Part shown: in pieces, positions 27,337 through 37,001 of the stretch
Layout of the letters: each line of letters begins with the position of its first letter
Position numbering within the stretch: the first letter of the stretch is position 1
NCBI RefSeq assembly: GCF_025961835.1
Contig: NZ_JAOQOK010000001.1
Span: forward strand, 1,426,001-1,490,000
DNA: 64,000 bases
Direction: 5' to 3'
Source of the DNA: Sphingobium sp. B2D3C
GTDB taxonomy: Bacteria > Pseudomonadota > Alphaproteobacteria > Sphingomonadales > Sphingomonadaceae
Program-made: the position numbers and the translations under genes
Notes under the pieces: model-generated
Seen by the model: the letters and a program-made list of their open reading frames with translations, nothing else
Database searches by the model: none
What the model was told of the DNA's origin: nothing

Positions 27337-28629
27337 CTACGACTTCCCAAAAATATCCAGCGCCGCCACCGTCAGCGCCTTTGCGGCCGTGCCGATCACC
27401 GCATGGGGATCGGGCGCCCAGAGCGGGCTGTGGAGCGACGGCAGGCTGATCTCTCCGCGCCGCGCCGCGGCCACCTTGTCAGGGTCCACCCCGCCGACCC
27501 AGAAGATCATGCTCTCGATGCTGTTATCGGCGCGGTGATATTGGCCGAAATCTTCGCCGCCCATCACGGAGGGCACCTGGCGGACCCGATCGGCACCGAA
27601 ATGGGCGCGCAGCACGCCCGCGACATGGTCGCTGAACTGCGGCGTGTTGTAGGTGGCCGGCGTGTAATCCTGCTCCACCGCCATGATCGGCATCCGGTCC
27701 TCAGGCACACCGGCCGCCATCGCCTCGCCCCGCGCGATCCGCTCGATGCCGCCCAGCAAGCGGGCGCGCGTCTCATCGGAATAGCTGCGCACCGTGATCA
27801 GCAGCTTTGCCTCATCGGGAATGACATTGTGCTTGGCCCCGGCGACGAAGCTGCCGACCGTGACCACGGCCGCCTCCTGCGGATCGCATTCGCGGCTGAC
27901 CAGCGTTTGCAGGCTGGTGACGATGCGCGCAGCGATCACGATCGGGTCGATGGTCTTGTGCGGATAGGCACCGTGACCGCCCTGACCGCGCACGGTGAGG
28001 TCCACACTGTCCACATTCGCCAATATCCAGCCCGGCGTGTAGCCGATGGTGCCGGCCGCAAGCTCCGCGCTGTCATGGAAGGCAAGGACATGGCTTGGCT
28101 TAGGGAAGCGCGTGAACAGCCCATCGTCCAGCATTGCCTTGGCACCCAGACCGATCTCCTCGGCCGGCTGCAGGATCATCACCAGCGTCCCCGACCATCG
28201 CGCCCGCAGCGCCATCAGCGCCTGCGCCGCGCCGGTCCAGGCCGTCATGTGCGTATCGTGGCCGCAGGCGTGCATCACCGGGCTTTCGATGCCGTCGCGT
28301 GTCGTCGCCCGGACCGTTGAGGCGTAGGGCAGACCGGTCTTTTCCTCGAGCGGAAGCGCATCCATGTCGGCCCGGATCATCACCACCGGGCCGGGGCCGT
28401 TCTCCAGCACAGCCACCACGCCCGTTTGCCCGACCTGCTCGGTGACGGCAAAGCCAAGCGCTCGCACCCGCGCCGCCAGCGTCGCCGCAGTGCGCACTTC
28501 TTGGAAGCTCAGTTCCGGATTGGCGTGCAGGTCGCGATAGATCTCCAGCAGTTCGGGAAGCGCCGCATCGATGGTCGCATCTATGTGGGAGGCCGCAGTG
28601 GCTTCGTTCGACGCTTCGTTGAAAGACAT
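27337..28629 (-). CDS. M20-family amidohydrolase (hippurate/N-acyl-amino-acid hydrolase type)
   Basis: 430 residues. M20D metallopeptidase: ELLEIYRDLHANPELSFQE at the start, MIRADMDALPLEEKTGLPYAS, metal site MHACGHDTHMTAWTGAA, catalytic PAEEIGLGAKAML, dimerisation-domain GQGGHGAYPHKTIDPIV, and MGGEDFGQY near the end. It hydrolyses N-acyl amino acids or hippurate-like amides. No signal peptide is evident. It is divergent from the HAD phosphatase. Confidence 0.93.
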   Translation of the reverse strand: MSFNEASNEATAASHIDATIDAALPELLEIYRDLHANPELSFQEVRTAATLAARVRALGFAVTEQVGQTGVVAVLENGPGPVVMIRADMDALPLEEKTGLPYASTVRATTRDGIESPVMHACGHDTHMTAWTGAAQALMALRARWSGTLVMILQPAEEIGLGAKAMLDDGLFTRFPKPSHVLAFHDSAELAAGTIGYTPGWILANVDSVDLTVRGQGGHGAYPHKTIDPIVIAARIVTSLQTLVSRECDPQEAAVVTVGSFVAGAKHNVIPDEAKLLITVRSYSDETRARLLGGIERIARGEAMAAGVPEDRMPIMAVEQDYTPATYNTPQFSDHVAGVLRAHFGADRVRQVPSVMGGEDFGQYHRADNSIESMIFWVGGVDPDKVAAARRGEISLPSLHSPLWAPDPHAVIGTAAKALTVAALDIFGKS

Positions 28630-28741
28630 GGACGTTCCTTTTGCCCCGTGATGGCCACGATCATAGGCGCTTTTGCGCGCCTTGGAAGGGCAGCGAGCGG
28701 AAGCGCTTCCAAGGCGCCTGGTCTCGGCCTATGAGGCGGGC

Positions 28742-29434
28742 ATGAAGCTGGACCGCCCCCCAAAAGCCGTGGTGTTCGATATGGACGGCGTGCTGTTCGA
28801 CACCGAGACGCTCTATCGCGCGGCGATGTTTTCCGCCGGCGATGAGGGCGGTCACGCGATCACAGAGGCGCTGTTCAATGCCACATTGGGGTGCCCATGG
28901 CCGACGGCGCGCCAGCACTTGCTCGACCATTTCGGCGGCGATTTCCCGGCGGATGATTTTAGGAATCGCGTGCGAGCGCACTTTGACCAGTTCGTGACGC
29001 GAGACTTGCCGCTCAAGCCCGGCGTGGAAGCGCTGCTCGATGTGCTCGATGCGGCGGGGTTGCCCCGCGCGATCGCGACATCCTCCGGCCATGAGCAGGT
29101 CCGGCATCATCTGGCGCATCATGGTTTGGCGGATCGGTTCATGCATGTCGTGGCGTTTGGCGATTATCAGGCGGGAAAACCGGCGCCCGATCCCTATCTC
29201 CTCGCCGCAGAGCGGCTGCGCGTCTCGCCGGCCGATTGCCTTGCCCTTGAGGATTCACACAATGGCGTGCGCTCGGCAGCCGCGGCAGGCATGATGACGG
29301 TGATGGTGCCGGATCTGATGGCGCCCACATCAGAAATGCAGGGCCTATGCGCCCACATCGTCGAGGATCTGCATGCCGTGCGCGACATCGTGCTGGCGTC
29401 GCTTTCGGAGGGCCACCTGGTCGAACGACGCTAG
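28742..29434 (+). CDS. HAD-family phosphatase
   Basis: About 230 residues. HAD motifs: I in VVFDMDGVLFDTE (nucleophile and acid Asp), II in IATSSGHEQ, III Lys in FGDYQAGKPAPDPYLLAAE, IV in CLALEDSHNGVRSAAAAGM. The four-helix cap between I and II places it with beta-phosphoglucomutase-like or sugar-phosphate phosphatases. ATG at 28742 has GAGG five bases ahead. Its stop codon shares the CTAG palindrome with the convergent rmuC stop. Confidence 0.92.
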   Translation: MKLDRPPKAVVFDMDGVLFDTETLYRAAMFSAGDEGGHAITEALFNATLGCPWPTARQHLLDHFGGDFPADDFRNRVRAHFDQFVTRDLPLKPGVEALLDVLDAAGLPRAIATSSGHEQVRHHLAHHGLADRFMHVVAFGDYQAGKPAPDPYLLAAERLRVSPADCLALEDSHNGVRSAAAAGMMTVMVPDLMAPTSEMQGLCAHIVEDLHAVRDIVLASLSEGHLVERR

Positions 29435-30885
29435 TCCGCGCGCCCTGTGACTCGCTCTTCGGCCATCGCATCGGCCTCCTGAGGAGCACTCTCGCCCGGT
29501 GCCGGTGCAGGTAACCGCCCAAGCGCCTCGACCGGTTCGATCGCGTCGATCTCCCGCGATCCGGTTTCGACGCTCAGATCCTTGAAGCGACGGCCGGTCA
29601 CCAGCACGCGGTTCTCGAAGCTGGAGACGAATTTGTTGTAGCTGGAGACCGAGCCATTGAGGCTGCGGCCGAGCGAAGAAAGATGTCCGGCGGCCACCGC
29701 CAGCCGCTCGTACATCTCCTTGCCGAGCGCCGCGATCTGCTGGGTCTGTTCGGCCATTTTCTCCTGCCGCCAGACACTCGCAACGGTCCGCGCGATGGCG
29801 ACTAGATTGGTCGGCGTGGCCAGCAGCACGCGCTTCTCGAAGGCCCATTCCCACAGGCCGTCATCCTGCTCCAGCGCCGCCGCGAGGAAGTGCTCGCCGG
29901 GGATGAACATGACGACATAGTCCGCCGCATCGCCGAAGCGCGTCCAGTAATCCTTCGCGCCAAGCTGCTGCGCGTGGTTGCGGATCGCACCGGCATGGGC
30001 CTTGAGATGCCCGGCCCGCACCACCTCGTCCACGGCGTCGACCGCTTCCAGATAGGCGTTGAGCGAGCATTTGGCGTCGATGATGAGTTGCCGCCCCCCG
30101 GGCAGACGCACGATCACGTCCGGGCGCAAGCGCCCGTCAGCAGTATCCACCGAAACTTCTGAGCGGAAATCGGCGAACTGGCTCAGCCCCGCCATTTCCA
30201 GGACGTTACGCAATTGCTGTTCGCCCCAGCGCCCGCGCGCCTTGGGGCTGGAGCGCAGCGCATTCACCAGTCGCGCCGTCTCGACCCGCGCCTCTGCACT
30301 GCCCAACCGCACCTGCTCGACGGCCTCGCGCAGCGCGGCATAGCTATCCACCCGCTCCTTCTCGACCTTGCCGAGGCCCTCCTCATAGCGCTTGAGCGTC
30401 GTCTCGACGGGCTGCAACAGCGCCTTGAGGCTCGCCTCGCTCTTCTCATGGGCCTGATGGAAGCGCTGGTCGGCTCGCTCGATGAGCATGCGCTGCGCCT
30501 CGTTCAGCAACTTGCCGGCGGTCTCACTGAACTGCGCAGACAATTGCTCGCGCGCCTCACCCAGCGCGCGAATTTGGGCCTCGAAGCCCTCCATCCGCGC
30601 CTTATGATCGGCCTGCACCGCCGCGAGCATCCGTTCGGCCTCGTCCCGCGCGCGATCGGTCTCATCCAATTTCCCGCGCAAGAGGTCCGTTTCTTCCGCC
30701 CGGCTCGCCGCCACTGCGAGGTCGCGCAGAGCGGCGTTGCGCATGTCCTCAAGGGTACCGAGTCTGTCGGCGAGAGTCTTGCGCTCGGCCTCAACCGGCG
30801 CAGCCATGCGGGCGCGCATCAGCCAGCCAGCGACAAGCCCGACCAGCAGAAGAAGCAGACTAAGAACGAGGCTTTCAACGGTCAC
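29431..30885 (-). CDS. rmuC: DNA recombination protein RmuC
   Basis: About 484 residues. An N-terminal membrane anchor (VLSLLLLLVGLVAGWLM), a coiled coil from about 35 to 190, then the RmuC nuclease-like core with ARLVNALRSSPKARGRWGEQ, RPDVIVRLPGGRQLIIDAKC and YVVMFIPGEHFLAAALEQD; the IDAK motif is the PD-(D/E)XK-type site. It limits inversions at short inverted repeats. Start uncertain: GTG at 30885 or TTG at 30900, neither with a clear ribosome site. The C-terminal tail is acidic and variable. Confidence 0.92.
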   Translation of the reverse strand: MTVESLVLSLLLLLVGLVAGWLMRARMAAPVEAERKTLADRLGTLEDMRNAALRDLAVAASRAEETDLLRGKLDETDRARDEAERMLAAVQADHKARMEGFEAQIRALGEAREQLSAQFSETAGKLLNEAQRMLIERADQRFHQAHEKSEASLKALLQPVETTLKRYEEGLGKVEKERVDSYAALREAVEQVRLGSAEARVETARLVNALRSSPKARGRWGEQQLRNVLEMAGLSQFADFRSEVSVDTADGRLRPDVIVRLPGGRQLIIDAKCSLNAYLEAVDAVDEVVRAGHLKAHAGAIRNHAQQLGAKDYWTRFGDAADYVVMFIPGEHFLAAALEQDDGLWEWAFEKRVLLATPTNLVAIARTVASVWRQEKMAEQTQQIAALGKEMYERLAVAAGHLSSLGRSLNGSVSSYNKFVSSFENRVLVTGRRFKDLSVETGSREIDAIEPVEALGRLPAPAPGESAPQEADAMAEERVTGRAD

Positions 30886-30951
30886 GGCAACTCGCGGCAA
30901 AACAGGAACGAAATAAGAACCTATCGCCCCTGCCCCACAAGCGCAAGCCCG

Positions 30952-31464
30952 TCACTCGATATGGCCCTGCTCGCGGAAGAAGCTGTTGAGGGCGCCGAGC
31001 ATCGTCTGCCACCAGTCGACGACATCGGCGAAATTGCGCTGGGTCAGGCCACCATAGGTTGTCACGTCATAGGTCAGGTCGAGCGAGCCATCCTCGTCAA
31101 CCGCCATCTGGCTGAACCGGTTCTTGCGGTTCCACAAATTGGCGAGCTCTGGCGTGTTCTTGCCGTCATCCACGAAGCTGGTCGAGAAGTGGAGTGAGGC
31201 GCAGTCCTTGCCATCCTCGCATTCGTAGAAATAGATGTTGAAGTTGTAGCCGCTTGCCGCGCTGGTGATCATCGGGTTGCCGGTGGACCCACTCTTGCTC
31301 AGGCTGGCCTTATAACCCGCGTCCTGGATCGCCTTCACCACCGTCTCGGGCGCATTCGCGCAGACAAGCCCCTTGCCGCACGGTTCCTCATCGGCCGCAT
31401 GAGCGGGCGCCGTCATCATCACAAGCGCACATGCTGCAGCCGAAATCCAAGCGGTCGTCTTCAT
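30952..31464 (-). CDS. Secreted YbjN-domain protein
   Basis: About 170 residues. Signal peptide MKTTAWISAAACALVMMTAPAHA, then a YbjN/type III chaperone-like fold (VVKAIQDAGYKASLSKSG, FYECEDGKDCASLHFS, WNRKNRFSQMAVDEDGSLDL). ATG at 31464 with GGGGA five bases ahead is preferred over the one at 31476. Four Cys residues could form disulfides. Function unknown; it is likely periplasmic and divergent from the radical SAM gene. Confidence 0.87.
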   Translation of the reverse strand: MKTTAWISAAACALVMMTAPAHAADEEPCGKGLVCANAPETVVKAIQDAGYKASLSKSGSTGNPMITSAASGYNFNIYFYECEDGKDCASLHFSTSFVDDGKNTPELANLWNRKNRFSQMAVDEDGSLDLTYDVTTYGGLTQRNFADVVDWWQTMLGALNSFFREQGHIE

Positions 31465-31540
31465 CGTCGTCCCCATTTCTCGTTACCGCCACGGCCTTAT
31501 CGCGATGAAGCAGACATCGCCACACCACAAAGCCTATTGC

Positions 31541-31559
31541 AGATATGTTCCCCATATCT
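31541..31559. promoter_or_regulatory. Inverted repeat ahead of the radical SAM gene
   Basis: AGATATG and CATATCT (arms of 7) around TTCCC, ending 11 bases before the ATG at 31571. It may be an operator or part of the promoter. GTTC-N7-CTTC within it differs by one base from the alphaproteobacterial LexA direct repeat GTTC-N7-GTTC. If translation began at ATG 31505 it would be coding. Confidence 0.4.
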
Positions 31560-31570
31560 TCTATTTGCGT

Positions 31571-32650
31571 ATGACTGCGATCAAGGGGCGCGGCGCCCCG
31601 GCCAACGAGGTATCGAGCCGCTTCCACCTGCCCGCGCGCGAGGTGGATGGCGACTGGCTGGATGCGCGACTGGCGGACGAGGAGGATCAGCCGCCCCCCC
31701 TGCGCACCACCGTGACGCTGGAGCAGGCGCGCACGATCATCACCCGCAACAATTCCCCCGACATTGGGTTTGAGCAATCGGTGAATGCCTATCGGGGCTG
31801 CGAACATGGGTGCATTTATTGCTTTGCGCGGCCGAGCCATGCCCGGTTCGATCTCTCGCCGGGGCTGGACTTCGAGAGCCGGTTGTTCGCCAAGCCGGAC
31901 GCGGCCAGGCTGCTGCGGCAGGAACTCGCCAAGCGTGCTTATCTGGTGAAGACCATCGCGATGGGGACGAACACCGACCCCTATCAGCCCATCGAAGCGC
32001 GGTATTGCATCACGCGGGCGTGCATCGAGGTGCTGGCGGACTGCCGCCATCCGCTGATGATCACCACCAAATCCAACCGGGTGTTGCGGGATCTCGATCT
32101 GCTGGCGCCGATGGCGGCGCAGGGGCTGGTCGCGGTGGCGATTTCGCTGACCACGCTGGATGCCGGGCTGCACCGCAAGCTGGAGCCGCGCGCGCCCTCG
32201 CCTGCCAGTCGGCTCGCGGCGATCCGCGGGCTCTCACAGGCGGGGGTGCCGGCCCATGCCAGCCTGTCACCGATGATCCCGGCGATCAACGATCATGAGA
32301 TCGAGGCGCTTGTCGCGGCGGCCGCAGAGGCGGGCGCGCAATCGGTCTCGTTCATTCCGGTGCGGCTGCCCTTCGAGGTCGCGCCGCTGTTCCGGGATTG
32401 GCTCGATGCGCATTATCCGGACCGGGCCGCCAAGGTGATGAGCCTCATTCAGTCGATGCGGGGCGGGCGCGACAATGATCCCAATTTCGGCACGCGCATG
32501 CGCGGGTCCGGGGCTTATGCGGAGCTGATCGGCACCCGCTTCCGCGTTGCTCAGGCACGCCATGGCCTTGGCAAGGGCCGCCTTGCGCTGCGGCATGACC
32601 TGTTCGTGCCGCCATCCGATCAGGGCGATCTGTTCAGCATGCTGCGATGA
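31571..32650 (+). CDS. PA0069-family radical SAM protein (SPL-like)
   Basis: About 359 residues. The start MTAIKGRGAPANEVSSRF matches this family; the radical SAM cluster motif is CEHGCIYCF at about residue 80 (CxxxCxxC), followed by KTIAMGTNTDPYQPIE and ITTKSNRVLRDLDLL. Distantly related to spore photoproduct lyase; mycobacterial Rv2578c is a homologue. The reaction is unknown. I chose ATG 31571; an in-frame ATG at 31505 would add 22 residues without homology. Confidence 0.92.
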   Translation: MTAIKGRGAPANEVSSRFHLPAREVDGDWLDARLADEEDQPPPLRTTVTLEQARTIITRNNSPDIGFEQSVNAYRGCEHGCIYCFARPSHARFDLSPGLDFESRLFAKPDAARLLRQELAKRAYLVKTIAMGTNTDPYQPIEARYCITRACIEVLADCRHPLMITTKSNRVLRDLDLLAPMAAQGLVAVAISLTTLDAGLHRKLEPRAPSPASRLAAIRGLSQAGVPAHASLSPMIPAINDHEIEALVAAAAEAGAQSVSFIPVRLPFEVAPLFRDWLDAHYPDRAAKVMSLIQSMRGGRDNDPNFGTRMRGSGAYAELIGTRFRVAQARHGLGKGRLALRHDLFVPPSDQGDLFSMLR

Positions 32651-32676
32651 ACAGACCGCCCTTCGGCTATGTCAGA

Positions 32677-33279
32677 TCAGTTGAAGGACACGCGCATCGT
32701 CGCCTTGCGCCCCCTCAACGTGTAGCCAACCGCGCCGAAGCCGATGACCAGCATGGCCCAGACAGCCGGCTCGGGCACCGGCGGAGCGTTGGTTCCGTTT
32801 ACGGCAATATTGTCGATGTTCGCCGAAGCGCCACCGACGACGAAGCCGAAGACGACCCGGTCAACCAGATTACTGGCGCCGGCGATGGTGGAGAAATCCC
32901 CGGAGAAGGTCGAGAGCAGGCTGAACACCGGCACCTGACCCGCAAAGCCGGTCACGCTGTAGAGCAGGTTGCTGTCCACGGTCGCCAGATCGAAGCTGTC
33001 CAGCGTGAAGCTCGCGCCGCCCGCCGTCAGATCGAACAGGCTGAGCGCCGTCCCGCCGCCAAAGCCGACGCTGGGCGCGCTATTGCCCAAGCCGGTATCG
33101 ACCACGGAAGACCCCAGCACATTGGCGAAGGTAAACCCATCCTGCGTGTAGCTGGTGAACGGATCACCCGATCCGGAGAGACCATCGAAGCTGATGATTG
33201 CGGCCTGTGATGGTGCCGCCAAGGCGGCTCCGGCCATGAGCGCCGCTGTGACAAGTGGCAGTTTGTACATAGTTTTCAT
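32677..33279 (-). CDS. PEPxxWA-CTERM sorting domain protein
   Basis: About 200 residues. Signal peptide at 1-25 (LMAGAALAAPSQA), a beta-rich Gly/Ser/Thr-rich mature domain, and the C-terminal sorting signal PVPEPAVWAMLVIGFGAVG followed by a basic tail (LRGRKA). This is the sphingomonad PEPxxWA variant recognised by exosortase. The protein is exported, processed at PEP and released or placed on the surface. ATG at 33279 has GGGAG six bases ahead. The prsK-prsR regulators lie 6.4 kb away on the same strand; no sigma-54 promoter is visible. Confidence 0.93.
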   Translation of the reverse strand: MKTMYKLPLVTAALMAGAALAAPSQAAIISFDGLSGSGDPFTSYTQDGFTFANVLGSSVVDTGLGNSAPSVGFGGGTALSLFDLTAGGASFTLDSFDLATVDSNLLYSVTGFAGQVPVFSLLSTFSGDFSTIAGASNLVDRVVFGFVVGGASANIDNIAVNGTNAPPVPEPAVWAMLVIGFGAVGYTLRGRKATMRVSFN

Positions 33280-33464
33280 CGGTAACTCCCAAATCCTAAG
33301 AGTCACCCCCGGCGCCACCCGATGGAACGGGATGGCACCCCCGCCGTTGCGATGGTTAACATTTCGCAAACGCACAATAGCGCTGCGTTCAATTGTGCTC
33401 ACGAGGCGAGGAAAGCCGCGTTGGTTCGCGCTCCCGCGCTGTGCAGTGCAACGTCAGGCACGGT

Positions 33465-36400
33465 TTAGCGGGAGGCGACCAACGCCAGCTGTGGGCCGTG
33501 CTGAGCGAGCACCACCTTGGTCACACCGCGCACCGTTTCCACGCGCTCGCCAAGCTCTGCATCGAGCTGAAAATCCTCGCCGAGGATGACCCGCGCCCGC
33601 CCGCCATCGGGCAGCGCCGCGTCCAGCTCCACCGTCGAGCGCGCGCCGCGCCGTTCGCCAAGCATCTGCCGAAGCGAAGGAATAGCGCCGGGCTCCTCGA
33701 CGGAAATGACCATCCGCATTCGCGCCGTGCCCGCGAGGCGCGCGAAAGACTGAACGTTGCGCACGGTGACGCGCGGGGTCTCCTCACCGGGCTGGCGATC
33801 CAGCTCCACGGTCAGCAGGGCGCACTCGTTGCTCTCGTGCAGGGTTGCGAGCAGCTTGCAGCTTTCCTCATCGAAGCAACTGGCCTGGAACTGCCCGCTC
33901 GAATCCGAGAAGGTCGCCGAAGCATAGCGGGCGCCGCGCTTGGTCTCGCGCCAGCGTATATCCTCGATCAGCCCAGCCATCATCGCGCCGGTGCGGTCGC
34001 CGCCGCCAATGCCATCCGCTTGGCCGCACAGTTCCGCATAGCTGCGCACGCCCTTGCCGCGTGCGAGGATGCGGTAGCGGTCGACTGGGTGCGCCGAGAA
34101 ATAAAAGCCGAACGCCTCCTTCTCCTGCGCCATCCGCTCGACGGCCGCCCATTTCACATCCGGCAGCGGCACATCCGCATGGGAAACATCCTCCCCGCCG
34201 AACAGACCACCCTGCCCGCTCTCGCGCTGCTCGGCAGCTTTCGCGGCCACTGCCAGCAGCGCCTCGGCAGCGGCATGGACCACTGCCCGGTCCAGCCCCA
34301 GGCTGTCGAAGGCGCCGGCCGCTGCGAGACTCTCAAGCTGCCGGCGATTGAGCAGGCGCGGCTCGATCCGCCCGGCCAAATCATCAAGATCGCGAAACGC
34401 GCCGCCCCGGACCCGCTCCTCGACCAGCGTCTCCATCGCCTTCTCGCCTACGCCCTTGAGGCCGCCGAGCGCATAACGCACGGCGTGGCGGCTGGCGTCC
34501 TCCGGGTCCGGTTCCACCGAGAAATCGGCTTCGCTCACGTTGATGTCGGGCGGCAGGCAGGTCAGCCCCATGCGGCGCATGTCATCCACGAAGACGGTCA
34601 GCTTGTCCGTCTGGTGGATATCGAAGGCCATGGAGGCGGCGTAGAATTCGGCCGGATAATGCGCCTTGAGCCACGCGGTCTGATAGGCGAGCAGCGCGTA
34701 AGCGGCCGCGTGGCTCTTGTTGAAGCCATAGCCGGCGAACTTGTCGATCAAGTCGAACAGCTCATTGGCCTTCTTCTTGTCGATCTGGTTGTGCGCCTTG
34801 CAGCCTTCGACGAAGGTGGCGCGCTGGGCGTCCATCTCCGCCTTCACCTTCTTGCCCATGGCGCGGCGCAGCAGATCGGCGCCGCCGAGCGAGTAGCCGG
34901 CGAGGATCTGCGCGGCCTGCATCACCTGTTCCTGATAGACGAAGATGCCGTAGGTCTCGTTCAGGATCGGCTCGAGCAGATCGTGCGGATATTCAATCGC
35001 CTCCTCGCCATTCTTACGGCGTCCGAAGAGCGGGATATTGTCCATCGGGCCGGGCCGGTAGAGCGAGACGAGCGCGATGATGTCGCCGAAATTGGTCGGT
35101 TTCACCGCGGCGAGCGTCTTGCGCATGCCCTCGGATTCCAGCTGGAATACGCCGACCGTGTCGCCGCGCTTGAGCAGATCGTAGACCTTCGCGTCGTCCC
35201 AGCTCAGCCCTTCCAGATCGACGCTAACACCGCGCTTGGCGAGCAGCTTGACCGCGCGCTGGAGCACCGAGAGGGTCTTGAGGCCGAGAAAGTCGAACTT
35301 CACGAGTCCCGCGCTCTCGACATATTTCATGTCGAACTGGGTCACCGGCATGTCGGACTTGGGATCGCGGTAGAGCGGGATCAGCTCCGACAACGGCCGG
35401 TCGCCGATCACCACGCCGGCGGCGTGGGTGGAGCTGTTGCGCGGCAGGCCTTCCAGCATCATCGCCTGATCGACCAGCCGCTTGATCTGCCCGTCCGCCT
35501 TATACTCGGCGACGAACTCGGCGGAGCCGTTCATCGTCCGCTCCAGCGTCCATGGGTCGGTGGGGTGGTTGGGGACCAGCTTGGCCAGCCGGTCGACCTG
35601 ATTATAGCCCATCTGCAGCACCCGGCCGGTATCCTTGAGCGCCGCGCGCGCCTTCAGCGTACCGAAGGTGATGATCTGAGCGACCTGATCGTGGCCATAT
35701 TTGCCCTGCACATAGCGAATGACTTCGCCACGCCGGGTTTCGCAGAAGTCGATGTCGAAGTCCGGCATCGAGACGCGCTCTGGATTGAGGAAGCGCTCGA
35801 ACAGCAGGCCCAGCGCCAGCGGATCGAGATCGGTGATCGTCAGCGCCCAGGCGACGACCGAGCCAGCGCCCGAACCACGCCCCGGCCCCACCGGAATATC
35901 CTGCGCCTTGGCCCATTTGATGAAGTCGGCCACGATGAGGAAGTAGCCGGGGAAGCCCATCTGGATGATGATATCCAGCTCGAAATCGAGCCGGGTGAAA
36001 TAGTCCGGATAGCTCTCCCGCAGCGCAGCTTCGTCAAGCTCGGCCGCGGCCTCGCCATGCGTCTGCTGGTGGATCTTGCGCAGGCGCCCGACCAGACCCG
36101 CCGTCGCATCGACGCGCAACTGCGCCTCCTCACCGTCGCGGTCGCCGGCAAGGCTGGGCAGGATCGGCTTGCGCTTGGGCGCCATCACCGCGCAGCGCTG
36201 CGCCACGACGAGGGTGTTGGCGATGGCTTCGGGCAGATCGGCGAACAATTGCTGCATCGCATCGGCCGGCTTCATCCAGCTTTGCGGCGAGCTTTTCGGG
36301 CGGTCGTCGCTCTCGACATAGCTGCTGTTGGCGATGCAGAGCAGCACGTCATGGGCCGGATGGAAGCCGGCATCGGCATAACAGGCGGGATTGGTGGCGA

Positions 36401-37001
36401 CGAGCGGCAGGTTGCGCGCATAAGCGAGGTCGATCAGCGCGTCTTCCGCCGCCGCCATGATCGCATCGTCCGTGCGGGACAGCTCGATATAGAGACGATC
36501 GCCGAACAGCGCGGAGAGACGGCCAAGATAGCGACCGGCTTCCTCCGGAAGGCCTTCCGCCAGCAACCGGGCGAGTGCACCTTCGCCGCTGGCCGTCAGG
36601 CAGATGAGGCCGTCGGCATGGCGCTCCAGCGCCTCGAAGGAGACATGCGCCTCCTCCATTTCCGGCCGCTCGACATGGGCGCGGCTCGCCAGCGCGCAGA
36701 GATTGCTATAGCCGACATCATCCTGCGCCAGCAGGACAAGCCAGTCGATCTGCACCGGCGCATTGTCCGGCCGGCCGGGGCGCGCCACCGCGAGCGTCGT
36801 GCCGATGATCGGCTGCACGCCGGCCTTGGCGGCCGCGTCGGAGAAGGCCATGGCCGCATAAAGGCCGTTCCGATCGGTCAGCGCGGCGGCCGGGAAGCCC
36901 AGTTCCTTGGCCCGCGCGGCAAGCTGCTTGGGCGCAATCGCGCCTTCCAGCAGGGTGTAGGCCGACAGGTTTCGGAGCGGAACATAGGGCTGGTGCGGCA
37001 T
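33465..37001 (-). CDS. dnaE: DNA polymerase III alpha subunit
   Basis: 1178 residues, the usual DnaE1 length. PHP domain at the start (VPLRNLSAYTLLEGAI, FPAAALTDRNGLYAAM), polymerase core with VGPGRGSGAGSVVAWALTITDLDP and MPDFDIDFCETRRGEVI (catalytic acidic residues), a tandem HhH region, and an OB fold near the C-terminus. The frame is open upstream of 37001, but homology starts at MPHQPYVPLRNLS. No intein. A 3.7-kb open frame on the opposite strand is a shadow of this gene. Confidence 0.97.
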   Translation of the reverse strand: MPHQPYVPLRNLSAYTLLEGAIAPKQLAARAKELGFPAAALTDRNGLYAAMAFSDAAAKAGVQPIIGTTLAVARPGRPDNAPVQIDWLVLLAQDDVGYSNLCALASRAHVERPEMEEAHVSFEALERHADGLICLTASGEGALARLLAEGLPEEAGRYLGRLSALFGDRLYIELSRTDDAIMAAAEDALIDLAYARNLPLVATNPACYADAGFHPAHDVLLCIANSSYVESDDRPKSSPQSWMKPADAMQQLFADLPEAIANTLVVAQRCAVMAPKRKPILPSLAGDRDGEEAQLRVDATAGLVGRLRKIHQQTHGEAAAELDEAALRESYPDYFTRLDFELDIIIQMGFPGYFLIVADFIKWAKAQDIPVGPGRGSGAGSVVAWALTITDLDPLALGLLFERFLNPERVSMPDFDIDFCETRRGEVIRYVQGKYGHDQVAQIITFGTLKARAALKDTGRVLQMGYNQVDRLAKLVPNHPTDPWTLERTMNGSAEFVAEYKADGQIKRLVDQAMMLEGLPRNSSTHAAGVVIGDRPLSELIPLYRDPKSDMPVTQFDMKYVESAGLVKFDFLGLKTLSVLQRAVKLLAKRGVSVDLEGLSWDDAKVYDLLKRGDTVGVFQLESEGMRKTLAAVKPTNFGDIIALVSLYRPGPMDNIPLFGRRKNGEEAIEYPHDLLEPILNETYGIFVYQEQVMQAAQILAGYSLGGADLLRRAMGKKVKAEMDAQRATFVEGCKAHNQIDKKKANELFDLIDKFAGYGFNKSHAAAYALLAYQTAWLKAHYPAEFYAASMAFDIHQTDKLTVFVDDMRRMGLTCLPPDINVSEADFSVEPDPEDASRHAVRYALGGLKGVGEKAMETLVEERVRGGAFRDLDDLAGRIEPRLLNRRQLESLAAAGAFDSLGLDRAVVHAAAEALLAVAAKAAEQRESGQGGLFGGEDVSHADVPLPDVKWAAVERMAQEKEAFGFYFSAHPVDRYRILARGKGVRSYAELCGQADGIGGGDRTGAMMAGLIEDIRWRETKRGARYASATFSDSSGQFQASCFDEESCKLLATLHESNECALLTVELDRQPGEETPRVTVRNVQSFARLAGTARMRMVISVEEPGAIPSLRQMLGERRGARSTVELDAALPDGGRARVILGEDFQLDAELGERVETVRGVTKVVLAQHGPQLALVASR

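Noticed and set aside
33280..33420. Sigma-54 promoter ahead of the PEPxxWA-CTERM gene
   Set aside because: No GG-N10-GC pair of the -24/-12 type was found by eye.
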